A stretch of DNA of 64,000 nucleotides from CAYLKK01 sp964412505 (GTDB taxonomy: Bacteria; Pseudomonadota; Alphaproteobacteria; UBA3830; CAYLKK01), in NCBI GenBank assembly GCA_964412505.1, contig CAYPOM010000004.1, positions 1 to 64,000 of the forward strand, written 5' to 3'. Position numbers and translations under genes: made by a program. Within the stretch, counting starts at the first letter, position 1, and each line of letters opens with the position of its first letter. Below the pieces are notes generated by a model, which did no database searches, was not told where the DNA came from, and saw nothing but the letters and a program-made list of their open reading frames with translations. Of this stretch, positions 36,751-45,776 are shown piece after piece.

Positions 36751-38658
36751 ATGCAATTTTTCCAAAGTTTATTATTTAAAGAACGATTCAATTTTTTAAA
36801 CTTTATCCCTGTATTTCTTGGTATGGGAATTTGCATATATTTTTCACTAGAAAATGAGCCAAAAATCCAATTTTACGTTGTTTCTTGCATTATTCTCGCC
36901 TGCCTACTATTTTTCTCGAAAATAAGATTTCCAATCGCTGCATTGCTAGCCATAAACATAGGGTTTATAAACTCATTCTATGTAGCAAATAAAATTGATA
37001 TAGATATGTTAAATGAAAAAATAAATTTTGTACGTCTTGCAGGAGAAATAGACTATAGTGAAAAATCCAATAACGGAACAAAAATAGTTATAGAAAACAT
37101 TCAATGTTTATCAGAAGAATTTAAGGCTAAATTAGATAAGATTAAACTAGGAAAAATATCATTGCTTTGGCGAGGCAAAAATGCGAACAATAGCAATATA
37201 GAATTCATCCCAGGAGCTAAAATACATGTAAATGCTATCCTAGATCCAATATATTCAAAATCATTTAGAAATGCATATGACTTTCGTATGCAATCATATT
37301 TCAATGGGATTAGTGCAAGAGGATACATTGTAGGACAACCTATCGTACAAAATATTAGTAAGAATAAATTATATAAATTAAAAGAAAAAATTCGATTCAT
37401 AATCAATCAAAAAATAAACGATGTCATTTCTAACAAAGAAGGTGGTATCGTACAAGCTCTAATTACTGGGAATAAGTCTGTTATAGATAAAAATGTGCGT
37501 CAAAGCTTTGCAGATTCTGGCATTGCACATCTATTAGCAATTTCAGGCTTACATGTAGGTATTATAGGCGGTTTTTTCTTTATTCTTTTTAGAATTTTAT
37601 TGTGTTGTTTTCCATTTATAGCATTAAATTTTAGCACAAAGAAAATAGCTGCAATATTATCAATATGTTTTGTCTTCTTATACCTGAAAATTTCCGGAGA
37701 ATCTGTACCTGCAGTAAGAGCTTTTATCATGCACGCAATAATTGTTGTTGCAGTATTATTAGACAGAAAAGCTCTATCAATGCGAAGTGTTGCCATTGCC
37801 GCTACATTAGTATTATTACATTCACCAGAAGCTATACTATTTCCTAGTTTCCAAATGTCTTTTAGCGCTGTTGCTGCTTTAATAGCTTTTTATGAAAAAT
37901 CATGGACTTTTTCGAAAAAAACAATGATTCTATTTTCTTTAGTAGCTACTAGCATAATTGCCTCATTAGCTACATCAATTTTTACAATACAAGTTTTTAA
38001 TAGATTAACATTAGCAGCTGTATTCGCAAATTTATTTGCAGTTCCATTAACATCTTTTGCTATAATGCCACTATTGATATTGTCTGTTTTTAGCATTCCA
38101 TTTGGTGGTGAATCAATTTTTTTAAGGTTATTAGAACCATTAATCACATTACTAATAAAAATCTCAGATTTATTTGCTAATCAGTCTTGGATGTTGTTTT
38201 CTTTACCAAAATTTGAAAACTGGATTTTTATACTCATTTCAATCGGATTTTTAATTATTGTTTTGCTTTCTTCGAAGGCCAGATTTTCTGGCTTAGCTCT
38301 AATCGTTTTAGGATTTATATTTTACTACAATCAGAAAAAGCCAATTTTCATATCTGCACTTAATGGAGCTATTTTTGCATCTTTATACACTAACAATATA
38401 TATTTTGAAAATTTAGTCAATCATAGAAGCATCAAAAAAGATTTAGCTAAAACTTATGGGATTACTAAAATATCAAGATTTGAACACGTGCCAGAAAATA
38501 TAAAAATTTACAAGGAACCAAACAATACATATTCGTGTATATTTAATGAAACAAATTTAATAGTAAATGCATCTACATACAGATCTATTGAAATTTATAA
38601 ATCAGAAAATGAAGTCTCATATGTATTATTTTCTTTGAAAAATAGAAAATGGTCATAA
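36751..38658 (+). CDS. ComEC/Rec2-family DNA uptake channel protein
   Basis: 635 aa polytopic membrane protein. An N-terminal DUF4131-like domain (about 15-190) is followed by the competence domain with HLLAISGLHVGI and SGESVPAVRAFIMH. In naturally competent bacteria ComEC carries single-stranded DNA across the inner membrane. No beta-lactamase-like C-terminal nuclease domain is present, as in many alphaproteobacterial versions. No other competence gene is in the window except the distant secretin-prepilin pair. Confidence 0.88.
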   Translation: MQFFQSLLFKERFNFLNFIPVFLGMGICIYFSLENEPKIQFYVVSCIILACLLFFSKIRFPIAALLAINIGFINSFYVANKIDIDMLNEKINFVRLAGEIDYSEKSNNGTKIVIENIQCLSEEFKAKLDKIKLGKISLLWRGKNANNSNIEFIPGAKIHVNAILDPIYSKSFRNAYDFRMQSYFNGISARGYIVGQPIVQNISKNKLYKLKEKIRFIINQKINDVISNKEGGIVQALITGNKSVIDKNVRQSFADSGIAHLLAISGLHVGIIGGFFFILFRILLCCFPFIALNFSTKKIAAILSICFVFLYLKISGESVPAVRAFIMHAIIVVAVLLDRKALSMRSVAIAATLVLLHSPEAILFPSFQMSFSAVAALIAFYEKSWTFSKKTMILFSLVATSIIASLATSIFTIQVFNRLTLAAVFANLFAVPLTSFAIMPLLILSVFSIPFGGESIFLRLLEPLITLLIKISDLFANQSWMLFSLPKFENWIFILISIGFLIIVLLSSKARFSGLALIVLGFIFYYNQKKPIFISALNGAIFASLYTNNIYFENLVNHRSIKKDLAKTYGITKISRFEHVPENIKIYKEPNNTYSCIFNETNLIVNASTYRSIEIYKSENEVSYVLFSLKNRKWS

Positions 38659-38689
38659 TTCTCAGAAAACAAATATTCAATTACTACAT

Positions 38690-38711
38690 AAAAAAAAGGG
38701 GCGTTCGCCCC
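38690..38711 (-). terminator. Terminator of hpf
   Basis: Minus-strand GGGGC/GCCCC stem (38698-38702 with 38707-38711), 4-nt loop, followed by eight T. Confidence 0.8.
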
Positions 38712-38732
38712 AAAATTAATAAGAAGATTAAA

Positions 38733-39260
38733 TTACTTGTAGTCCAACCAACCTATATTCCCATCTTGTCTTAAATAGACAGCATTTACAAGCTTTGTTA
38801 GCTTGTTTTTAAATAAAAGAACATCCTTACCATTTGTAGTTAATAAGCTTGCAGCTTCTGCTACTGATATGATCGGCATTTCATGTATATATTCAGAAAT
38901 TATCATAGGACCATCATCATGTATTTCTTCTACACTATACTCAACTACCTTTGAGTCATCTCTTATTTTGTTCCTATGTTCCTTGTCTTTTGACTTTTTA
39001 ATTTGCGTAGATATTTTCTGCAATGCTGCATCGAAACTTGCATAAGGTTCTTTTGAATCTGACTTCGCATGGAACGACCATCCATTTTCCATTTTTACAG
39101 ATAGATCTGTTATAAACTGAAAAGAATCTTTTGTCATAACTATACAAATATCAGTGAAAGTGTCACTGTACTTTTGTGCCAGTTTGTCGCACGCTTCAGC
39201 TGCATGATATGTCAAAGCTGCGCCAATCTCCATATGCCTACCACTAAACGAGAAACTCAT
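38733..39260 (-). CDS. hpf: Ribosome hibernation promoting factor, long form
   Basis: 175 aa. The N-terminal S30AE domain (SFSGRHMEIGAALTYHAAE) binds near the 30S decoding site; the C-terminal dimerization domain (SVAEAASLLTTNGKDVLLFKN...VYLRQDGNIGWLDYK) joins two 70S ribosomes into 100S. Having both domains defines the long form. GAGGTG precedes the ATG; a clear terminator follows. Confidence 0.92.
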   Translation of the reverse strand: MSFSFSGRHMEIGAALTYHAAEACDKLAQKYSDTFTDICIVMTKDSFQFITDLSVKMENGWSFHAKSDSKEPYASFDAALQKISTQIKKSKDKEHRNKIRDDSKVVEYSVEEIHDDGPMIISEYIHEMPIISVAEAASLLTTNGKDVLLFKNKLTKLVNAVYLRQDGNIGWLDYK

Positions 39261-39433
39261 ATCTTCACCTCTAACTATGACTAGAATAAATTATAACACA
39301 ATTTAATAGCAAATATATTAAAATTATATAAATCAACATCTGAATTAGCTAAGTACAAAATCTGAGAATCTGCACATAAAAAACTTGAATCACTTAAAAA
39401 ATATTTAAAACCACAATATTTCAGAAATCTAGA

Positions 39434-40261
39434 TTAGTAGCTTCTTCCCATTTTTTTTATTTCAGAATCAGTTAATTTAGGATACAACAATTTCTCCATT
39501 GCTACATATCCAATAATTTTTCCAGTATTTATTCCGCCTTGTTGGAATAAAATATCATCTATTGGATAATCTAATGTTTCACTCAACATTAAAAGCTTTT
39601 TAGCCCCACTCCTATTGATTACATAACCGTACATTCCATATACTAAATTCGTACGCTGAATTTTAGCTACAAATCGATGGCCTTGCACTTCATCTAAATC
39701 TCGGAAAATATATCCAATATTTGGAAATGAACCATACCAGTTATGCCTTCTACCTACGCCTAAGAACGCCACATCCCATTTTCTAGGGATATCGTTGAGA
39801 AATAGCAACATTTTATTTTTAAAGTCACTTTCTAAAATTACATCATCTTCAAACACTATTGCTCTATCACATTCTCCAGAGGCTACTTTTTTCCAAATTT
39901 CTCTATGGCTACATGCACATCCGATTTCCCCTAAAGACATTTTAGTGTTCGCTGGTATTTGCCCTATCTTTTTATTATTATAAATTATATCGTACTTTAA
40001 TCCTGCAAATTTATTACCAGAATTAGATCGATTGTTCCAAGATATGAAATTGCCAAATTGGTCTCTAAATTTCAACATGTATCCATCTATAGCACTGAAT
40101 TTCTTGACGTTAATACATTGCTTTATCATCTGATTATTCACAAAATCGAACCGCTCAGGAGTTCTATCTAATGAGATTACAAATAACTCATCCCTATCCA
40201 GTTTGTTACTTTCACACGCACAAAGTAAAAAACATATGATTAATATAATCACTCGTATCAT
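39434..40261 (-). CDS. Lipid-anchored or exported GT25-family glycosyltransferase-like protein
   Basis: 275 aa. Family 25 glycosyltransferase features: FVISLDRTPERF, LGEIGCACSHREIWK, the metal-binding VFEDDVIL, YGYVINRSGAKKLL and YPIDDIL. These enzymes usually work in the cytoplasm on LPS oligosaccharide. Here the N-terminus MIRVIILIICFLLCACES is a lipoprotein-like signal with lipobox LCAC, so the enzyme domain should be outside the cytoplasm. It overlaps the upstream related gene by four bases. Confidence 0.8.
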   Translation of the reverse strand: MIRVIILIICFLLCACESNKLDRDELFVISLDRTPERFDFVNNQMIKQCINVKKFSAIDGYMLKFRDQFGNFISWNNRSNSGNKFAGLKYDIIYNNKKIGQIPANTKMSLGEIGCACSHREIWKKVASGECDRAIVFEDDVILESDFKNKMLLFLNDIPRKWDVAFLGVGRRHNWYGSFPNIGYIFRDLDEVQGHRFVAKIQRTNLVYGMYGYVINRSGAKKLLMLSETLDYPIDDILFQQGGINTGKIIGYVAMEKLLYPKLTDSEIKKMGRSY

Positions 40262-40953
40262 CGTTTTTTCTCCGTTTTAATGTTATATTCTGCTTCATTA
40301 CCAGATAGTAATTTAATCTTTGATACGTATTTCTTTAAATTATTTTTGTTACAAAGTATAGCTTTATTAATTTGGATGCCTGTATTTTTTATAATTGGAA
40401 GCAGCTTTTTTGCCCCTTCCAATGAAACGCAATAAGCATGTAATCCAAAAATTTTATTAGTTGTTTTTGGTATAGCATAAAATTTAGATCTCGTATTTTG
40501 AAAGCAGCTCAACCAATAAGCAGGTTGAATAAAATATGTTTTTTCTTCTGCTGGTTTTCTTACACCTATATCTAACAAAAATATATCATAGTCACATGGA
40601 ATATTTTTAATTAATATTCTCAACTTCGATACAAAGTCCTTTTCTAAAGTTACATTATCATTTAATACTATCGAATTTTTATACTTATTTTTTACAATGT
40701 CTATCCAAATATTTTTATGTTTTTCTGCACTGCTAGAACCTTTACCCAGCACCTGCATATTTTTGTTATTCAGGCAATCCACATGAATAACTTTTATATT
40801 GCTAAATACCTGTTTTAATTTAGACTCTAAGTTAGTACACATCCCATGCGCACGATCTTTAACAACATATACAACGTCTACATTAATATTAGATTGCTCT
40901 GCATATGTACATGATAAAACCAAAACTGGCAGAAAACAAAATACTATTTTCAT
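40258..40953 (-). CDS. Exported GT25-like protein with altered metal-binding motif
   Basis: 231 aa. Signal peptide MKIVFCFLPVLVLSCTYAEQ decides ATG 40953. Weaker GT25 similarity: the position of the EDD motif reads VLNDNVTLEKDF, and GLHAYCVSLEGAKKLLPI matches the C-terminal Y.Y.....GA.KLL segment of the downstream gene. The acidic triad is lost, so catalysis may be lost or different. Probably a diverged duplicate, cotranscribed with its partner (ATGA overlap) and perhaps with the tRNA-Leu gene 51 bases upstream. Confidence 0.6.
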   Translation of the reverse strand: MKIVFCFLPVLVLSCTYAEQSNINVDVVYVVKDRAHGMCTNLESKLKQVFSNIKVIHVDCLNNKNMQVLGKGSSSAEKHKNIWIDIVKNKYKNSIVLNDNVTLEKDFVSKLRILIKNIPCDYDIFLLDIGVRKPAEEKTYFIQPAYWLSCFQNTRSKFYAIPKTTNKIFGLHAYCVSLEGAKKLLPIIKNTGIQINKAILCNKNNLKKYVSKIKLLSGNEAEYNIKTEKKR

Positions 40954-41004
40954 ACAGAAACCACAAAAAGCAACTACAATTACACAAATGGGAAAGACTG
41001 AAAG

Positions 41005-41090
41005 TGGTGCCCGTGGAGGGACTCGAACCCCCACGCCCGAAAGGACAACAGATTTTAAGTCTGTAGCGTCTACCATTCCGCCACACGGGC
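41005..41090 (-). tRNA. tRNA-Leu (anticodon UAA)
   Basis: Complete class II tRNA on the minus strand: acceptor GCCCGTG/CACGGGC, anticodon stem ACAGA/TCTGT with loop CTTAAAA, long variable arm, T-loop TTCGAGT, encoded CCA. Confidence 0.96.
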
Positions 41091-41103
41091 CAAAAACAGG
41101 TAA

Positions 41104-41132
41104 ATTTTAGCATGATGATTACACGATGTCAA
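41104..41132 (-). promoter_or_regulatory. Strong sigma70 promoter for tRNA-Leu(UAA) and probably the GT25-like genes
   Basis: Minus strand: -35 TTGACA, 17-bp spacer, -10 TAAAAT, ending 13 bases before the tRNA. Confidence 0.75.
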
Positions 41133-41189
41133 TTTACTGCAGAATGAAATTATCAGTTTATTCGTTTAGTTTGAATATTAAGAACATAC

Positions 41190-41234
41190 AGCCAAGAGAC
41201 CTTGTGTTTTTATGTTTTAAAATATCTCTTGGCT
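41190..41234. other. Long perfect inverted repeat (10-bp stem, 25-nt loop)
   Basis: AGCCAAGAGA (41190-41199) pairs with TCTCTTGGCT (41225-41234). No T-run follows on the minus strand, but it lies 41 bases downstream of the broken exported gene, so it could end or protect that transcript. Confidence 0.5.
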
Positions 41235-41274
41235 TAACTATGTTATGAATGACTTGATGAGTCTATCACTTAAT

Positions 41275-43326
41275 TTAAAAATCCTTTACTAACTCAATGA
41301 CATTATGTGCTTTTTCTAATCCATTTTTCCTTTCTTTATTCCCTTCATCGTACTTTCCAGAGCAGAATTGAGAACAGGCATTCTTGTAATGAGACATCAT
41401 ATCACTTGAGAGTCTAATTATCTCAGATGCTATATCTGCGAAATTTCCATCTATATCTTGACGATTTTTATCTATAACACAAGCGACATCTTTTGCATAA
41501 TTAATCATGGCATCAAATTTTTGATTATATCGATTCTGATGACTTACTAGTAAGCTAGATTTACGCTTTTTTTCGGCGTCTGAAGCAAACTCTATGCTAA
41601 AATAAAACATATCTAAATTTGCAGTAATATTAAGCATCTCGCAATAACCTGTGATATAATCTGATATTTTTGCGCGAATTCTTAACCATGTTTTGTCAAG
41701 AACATTTAGAGCATCAGTATGAACCAGCGAACGAAAATAATCAGATTTTGCAATGCATATTTTACGAGCACTGCCAGTTGTCATATTTAAATTAACATCA
41801 ATGTTTTCAAAAAACTTATCATTTATAAAATCGTAAAATAATTCAATAAAGCACTTTAATCCTACATCATTAGACAGTCTAACAAATATGAAGGTGACTG
41901 GATCAACTTGTTCAAGCTTCGGGTACCCAGGCTTAAATAATTTAATCCATTCGTCATATGCGAAATCAGCTGCATTAATCAGCATGTTCTTCAGGTCATT
42001 ATCTACAACATCTTTAGACTGTAAGATCTCAAGAGCTCTATCGCACACTTTCTCAAAAATATCAAACCTGTATTTAGCTTTCTCATATCTATCTTTTTCT
42101 TCACGTTTAAACCTATCAGGAATAGCTTCGTGCAGATTGCGAATACTTGATACAAAATACTCATATATGTCAATAGACTTTTGTACAGCCGTATCTGCAT
42201 TTCTGACATGCCCCAAACATGGCTCAAAACTGTAAACTTGATTATTAATTTTCAGTTTGTATTTCTTTGATTTAACGACTGCATACCGTGTCTTGTATAC
42301 AGTACTTGTTTCTGCTGGCTTGCTTATACCAGCCTGAATAGGTAAATTCTCGAACTTAGTCGCTGTCACAGAAGGATTTACATGTAGCGTGTTGTTAACT
42401 CCACATGTAGTAATTTGAGCTATCTCAAACAGGTTTTTAAATTCATTATCAGCAAAAGTAACACAGCTTTTATTTAAAGCACTATTAGTATTACGATCAA
42501 TGAATTTCCACCGCAATGCTCCATAACCATTTAATGCATAGAACGATACGACTTGTGCAGATTGTGATCCATTAGGATGCCGAACAGGAAAAAACAAGAA
42601 TTTTGGTTCGATACCTGAGTTGTACTTAATGTCAGAAATCTCGAAAGCTAACCCAGTGAATGCACAATCATTGCCTCTTATTGTTTTTTTATATTCTCCA
42701 CGTACAATTTGTTCGCTTTTTGAAAGTAGATCTGCTACTGTGAGCAACTCCATAACCAATGGCATGACATTCATTTTATCGTTAGAACCGATAGCATTAC
42801 ATCCTATTTGTTTATACCAAGCAGATAAGCATTGGTCTCCAGCAACATAATTATATGCATTTAATGCATTGCCTATTTTCTTATCTTTTTGTCCCATAGC
42901 AAAGTAATCCATATGTTTTCCGAATGCATGCGGTAACCCGACGCTAACAGACTTATAGGAATTTGGCGTATAGTCAGTAACTGGCCGTGCTAAAGCTTTC
43001 TGGTAAGCGTCATAGACTTCTTTCTGAGCCTTAGCATGTTTTTGCCAATCTTTAATGACATCATCGCAGTATTCAATTGCTTTCTTTCGTTTTTGTATAC
43101 GGTTTTCTTAATCTTGAGATGTCTCGCATCCACTAATTTTAATTAATTCATCTTCTATGTAGTAAAGCATGCCGCCAATTGCTTCCTTATACGCCGCAAA
43201 CCCAGGCTGTTGGTCTGTCCTAATTAATGGCTGTATAAATTTATTAAATGAATCATTCTGCCTCATGCAATCACAAAACATGCAAGGCAACATATATACG
43301 ATAGATAGTAATATTTTTTTGTGCAT
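41275..43326 (-). pseudogene. Exported protein gene interrupted by one in-frame TAA
   Basis: One continuous reading frame of 683 codons runs from ATG 43326 to the stop at 41275, broken only by TAA at 43108-43110 (codon 73). The first 72 residues begin with a signal peptide (MHKKILLSIVYMLPCMFCDC). The frame after the stop stays open for 65 codons without an ATG (starting ENRIQKRKKAIEYCDDVIKD) and then for 545 more. No domain is recognised. Either the gene was recently inactivated, the base is a sequencing error, or the stop is read through. Confidence 0.75.
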
Positions 43327-43463
43327 TTTTTGCTTCCTTGTTATTTATAATAAATTATTGCCAACTTTTGCCACCTTGTCAACCAAAGCTATGTCAACAA
43401 TTACATTAAGGCTAACAATCAGTCTCAATATATTTGGACAGCCATATATGATGGAAATGACTG

Positions 43464-43492
43464 TTTACTGCAATTGTTTTATTTTATATAAT
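43464..43492 (+). promoter_or_regulatory. Candidate promoter for iscA-hscB-hscA
   Basis: Plus strand: -35 TTTACT, 17-bp spacer, -10 TATAAT, 28 bases before the iscA ATG. No IscR-type operator was recognised. Confidence 0.5.
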
Positions 43493-43520
43493 GTTAAAAG
43501 TTTATATAAATGGAGGTTAT

Positions 43521-43898
43521 ATGGATAAGATAATTAATTTCACTGATGCTGCTATTGATCATATAAAGGAGAATTTACAAAAAAATTCAGCGAAAGGAAT
43601 TAGATTCAGCGTAAAATTTGGTGGATGCCAAGGGCTTACATACGGCGTTGATTACGTGGAAGAAATCAATGCAGCAGATATAACCTTTGAATATGATGGA
43701 ATAAACGTATTTTTAGAACCTAAAGCAGTTTTATTCTTAGAAGGTATGGTTGTCGATTTTAAAACAACAGCAATTAGCTCTGGATTTGTCTTTGAAAATC
43801 CAAATGCACAAAGCAAGTGTGGTTGTGGTATGTCTTTCTGCTCAAAAGACGTAGAATCAAGTGGTTGCGGATCATGTAATGGAACGTGTTGTAGATGA
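43521..43898 (+). CDS. iscA: Iron-sulfur assembly protein IscA (A-type carrier)
   Basis: 125 aa. The three conserved cysteines are Cys36 (GGCQGL) and Cys100/Cys102 (KCGCGMSF). A-type carriers deliver Fe-S clusters to target proteins. The C-terminus has an unusual cysteine-rich tail (Cys107, 116, 119, 123, 124) beyond the normal end. ATG 43521 has GGAGG 4 bases upstream. It heads a three-gene unit with hscB and hscA; iscS, iscU and fdx are not here. Confidence 0.9.
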   Translation: MDKIINFTDAAIDHIKENLQKNSAKGIRFSVKFGGCQGLTYGVDYVEEINAADITFEYDGINVFLEPKAVLFLEGMVVDFKTTAISSGFVFENPNAQSKCGCGMSFCSKDVESSGCGSCNGTCCR

Positions 43899-44340
43899 TA
43901 TCAAAAATTATTTTGAAATTTTTGATTTAGAACCAAATTTTTTTATAGACAAAAAAGTTTTAGATAACAGATATTTCGATATATCTAAAGATGGTCGTAT
44001 CGACAGTTCTTTATTAAACAAGGCATATAGTGTTTTAAAGTGCAACGTAAGTCGCGCAGAATATATATTAAATTTATTGAATATTAGATACTCATCGAAT
44101 AATCAGAATATTTTGGACCTATTCGAAACAAACGAAAAAATAGAACTTTTAAAATTAAAAAAAGAGTATGATGCACTAGATGATGTAAAAAAAATCCTAA
44201 AATCTGAATTTAGATCATTGTCTAGTGAATTGACTACGTATGATATTGCAAATATTGATCATGAAAAATCATGTGAAATATTTGATAAAATCGCTAAATG
44301 CAAATTTATCGAAAAAATGATTAGTAGGATAAATTTATGA
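43879..44340 (+). CDS. hscB: HscB-like co-chaperone lacking the HPD motif
   Basis: 153 aa. The order between iscA and hscA and segments such as NYFEIFDLEPNF, LLNKAYSVLKCNVSRAEYIL and a C-terminal helical domain fit HscB. The J-domain HPD tripeptide, needed to stimulate the Hsp70 ATPase, is missing: RYFDISKDGRIDSSLLNKAY spans the place where it should be, with a shortened loop. ATG 43879 overlaps iscA by 20 bases. The protein may keep only scaffold binding, or function may be lost. Confidence 0.75.
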   Translation: MERVVDDIKNYFEIFDLEPNFFIDKKVLDNRYFDISKDGRIDSSLLNKAYSVLKCNVSRAEYILNLLNIRYSSNNQNILDLFETNEKIELLKLKKEYDALDDVKKILKSEFRSLSSELTTYDIANIDHEKSCEIFDKIAKCKFIEKMISRINL

Positions 44341-45752
44341 TTAATGTTGGAATAGATTTAGGAACAACAAATTCAGTCGTCGCAATAAAGCATAAAGAAA
44401 AGGTATTTTGCGTACCGTACGAAAATGGCTCAAATATAGTTCCATCAATTGTCAGTTTTCAAGAAAATTCTTATACTGTTGGAGATTGCCACGATTGTTG
44501 CGAAAACGTTGTGAAGTCTGTGAAAAGACACATTGGAACTAATATAAAATTTCAAGATTATTCTGCTCACGAAATATCGTCTTTTATATTAAAAGAATTG
44601 TACTCCAATTTATTGAAATTCATAAAAAATAATGACGAATTAAAAAACGAAAAAATAGGAGATGTAGTAATTACTGTTCCGGCATATTTTGATGATATAC
44701 AAAGGATTGCAACAAAAACAGCTGCATCATTAGCTGGGATTAAGGTACTGAAATTAGTAAATGAACCTACAGCAGCAGCTATCGCTTATGGTTTAGATAG
44801 CGTAGAAGATGAAGTAATTGGAGTATATGATCTAGGCGGTGGGACGTTTGACTTTTCTATATTAAATATTTCGTCTGGCGTTTTTCAAGTTTTAGCCACA
44901 GCAGGTGATACAAATTTTGGAGGTGATGATATAGATAAGAAAATAGCTGCTTTTTGCTGTAGACGTTATGGAATAGAACTAGCCTCCTTAGAGATACATG
45001 AAAAAAAGCGCTGTATTTTCGCGGCAAAAGCGTTAAAAGAAAAGAAAGCAAAATCAATTTTTCTATGTTTAGAAAAATATACTTTCGAAATGTATATTTC
45101 TGACGATGAGCTTAAAAAGCTGATATTTTCTGAACTAGAAAAAACTAAAAAAATTATTGAAATTGCATTAGATGATGCAGACTTGTCTATTGAGGATCTG
45201 AATAACTTTGTGCTAGTTGGAGGAATGACTAAATCGCTAGAAGTAAAAGAGTTTATAAAAGATAATTTCAAATGCAAAATTTACGATAATATTAATCCAG
45301 ATGAAGCTGTAGCCATTGGAGCAGCAATACATTGTGATTCGATTACATCACACAGCTCGCACAATTTGCTTATAGATGTGATTCCTCTTAGCCTAGGCAT
45401 TGAAACTTTAGGTGGTGGTGTAGATAGAATAATTGTACGAAATACACCTATCCCATTCAGTAACACTGTAGAGTATACAACAAGCATCGACTTTCAAAGA
45501 GCTATATCAATAAATATAGTTCAAGGAGAATCCGACTTCGCAAGCAAATGTAGACTTCTAGGGAAATTTGTTCTAAATGACATCCCATTACTAAAAGCTG
45601 GTGAACCGAAAATATCAGTAAGATTTTTTGTAGACATTAATGGAATTTTACACGTAACAGCAATAGACAATAACTCAGGAAAGTCTATCAATGTTGATTT
45701 AGAGCCTGCAGCTGGACTAGATGAAACGAGCATAATTAGTATGCTTACGTAA
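44337..45752 (+). CDS. hscA: HscA-like Hsp70 chaperone lacking the C-terminal lid
   Basis: 471 aa against ~615 in E. coli. The ATPase domain has VGIDLGTTNSVV, VITVPAYFDDIQR, NEPTAAAIAYGL, YDLGGGTFDFSIL and FVLVGGMTKS. The substrate-binding beta domain follows (about 355-465), but the protein ends at INVDLEPAAGLDETSIISMLT, so the helical lid is absent. HscA normally helps transfer Fe-S clusters from IscU. The start overlaps hscB (ATGA). Confidence 0.85.
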   Translation: MINVGIDLGTTNSVVAIKHKEKVFCVPYENGSNIVPSIVSFQENSYTVGDCHDCCENVVKSVKRHIGTNIKFQDYSAHEISSFILKELYSNLLKFIKNNDELKNEKIGDVVITVPAYFDDIQRIATKTAASLAGIKVLKLVNEPTAAAIAYGLDSVEDEVIGVYDLGGGTFDFSILNISSGVFQVLATAGDTNFGGDDIDKKIAAFCCRRYGIELASLEIHEKKRCIFAAKALKEKKAKSIFLCLEKYTFEMYISDDELKKLIFSELEKTKKIIEIALDDADLSIEDLNNFVLVGGMTKSLEVKEFIKDNFKCKIYDNINPDEAVAIGAAIHCDSITSHSSHNLLIDVIPLSLGIETLGGGVDRIIVRNTPIPFSNTVEYTTSIDFQRAISINIVQGESDFASKCRLLGKFVLNDIPLLKAGEPKISVRFFVDINGILHVTAIDNNSGKSINVDLEPAAGLDETSIISMLT

Positions 45753-45776
45753 ATTCATACTATTAGTAAAACATAA

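Noticed and set aside
41275..43326. Frameshift as the cause of the broken exported gene
   Set aside because: The parts before and after the stop are in the same frame (offset 414 bases), so this is a nonsense codon, not a frameshift.
43169..43528. 119-codon plus-strand frame before iscA
   Set aside because: Overlaps the broken exported gene in antisense and runs across the iscA promoter and ribosome binding site.
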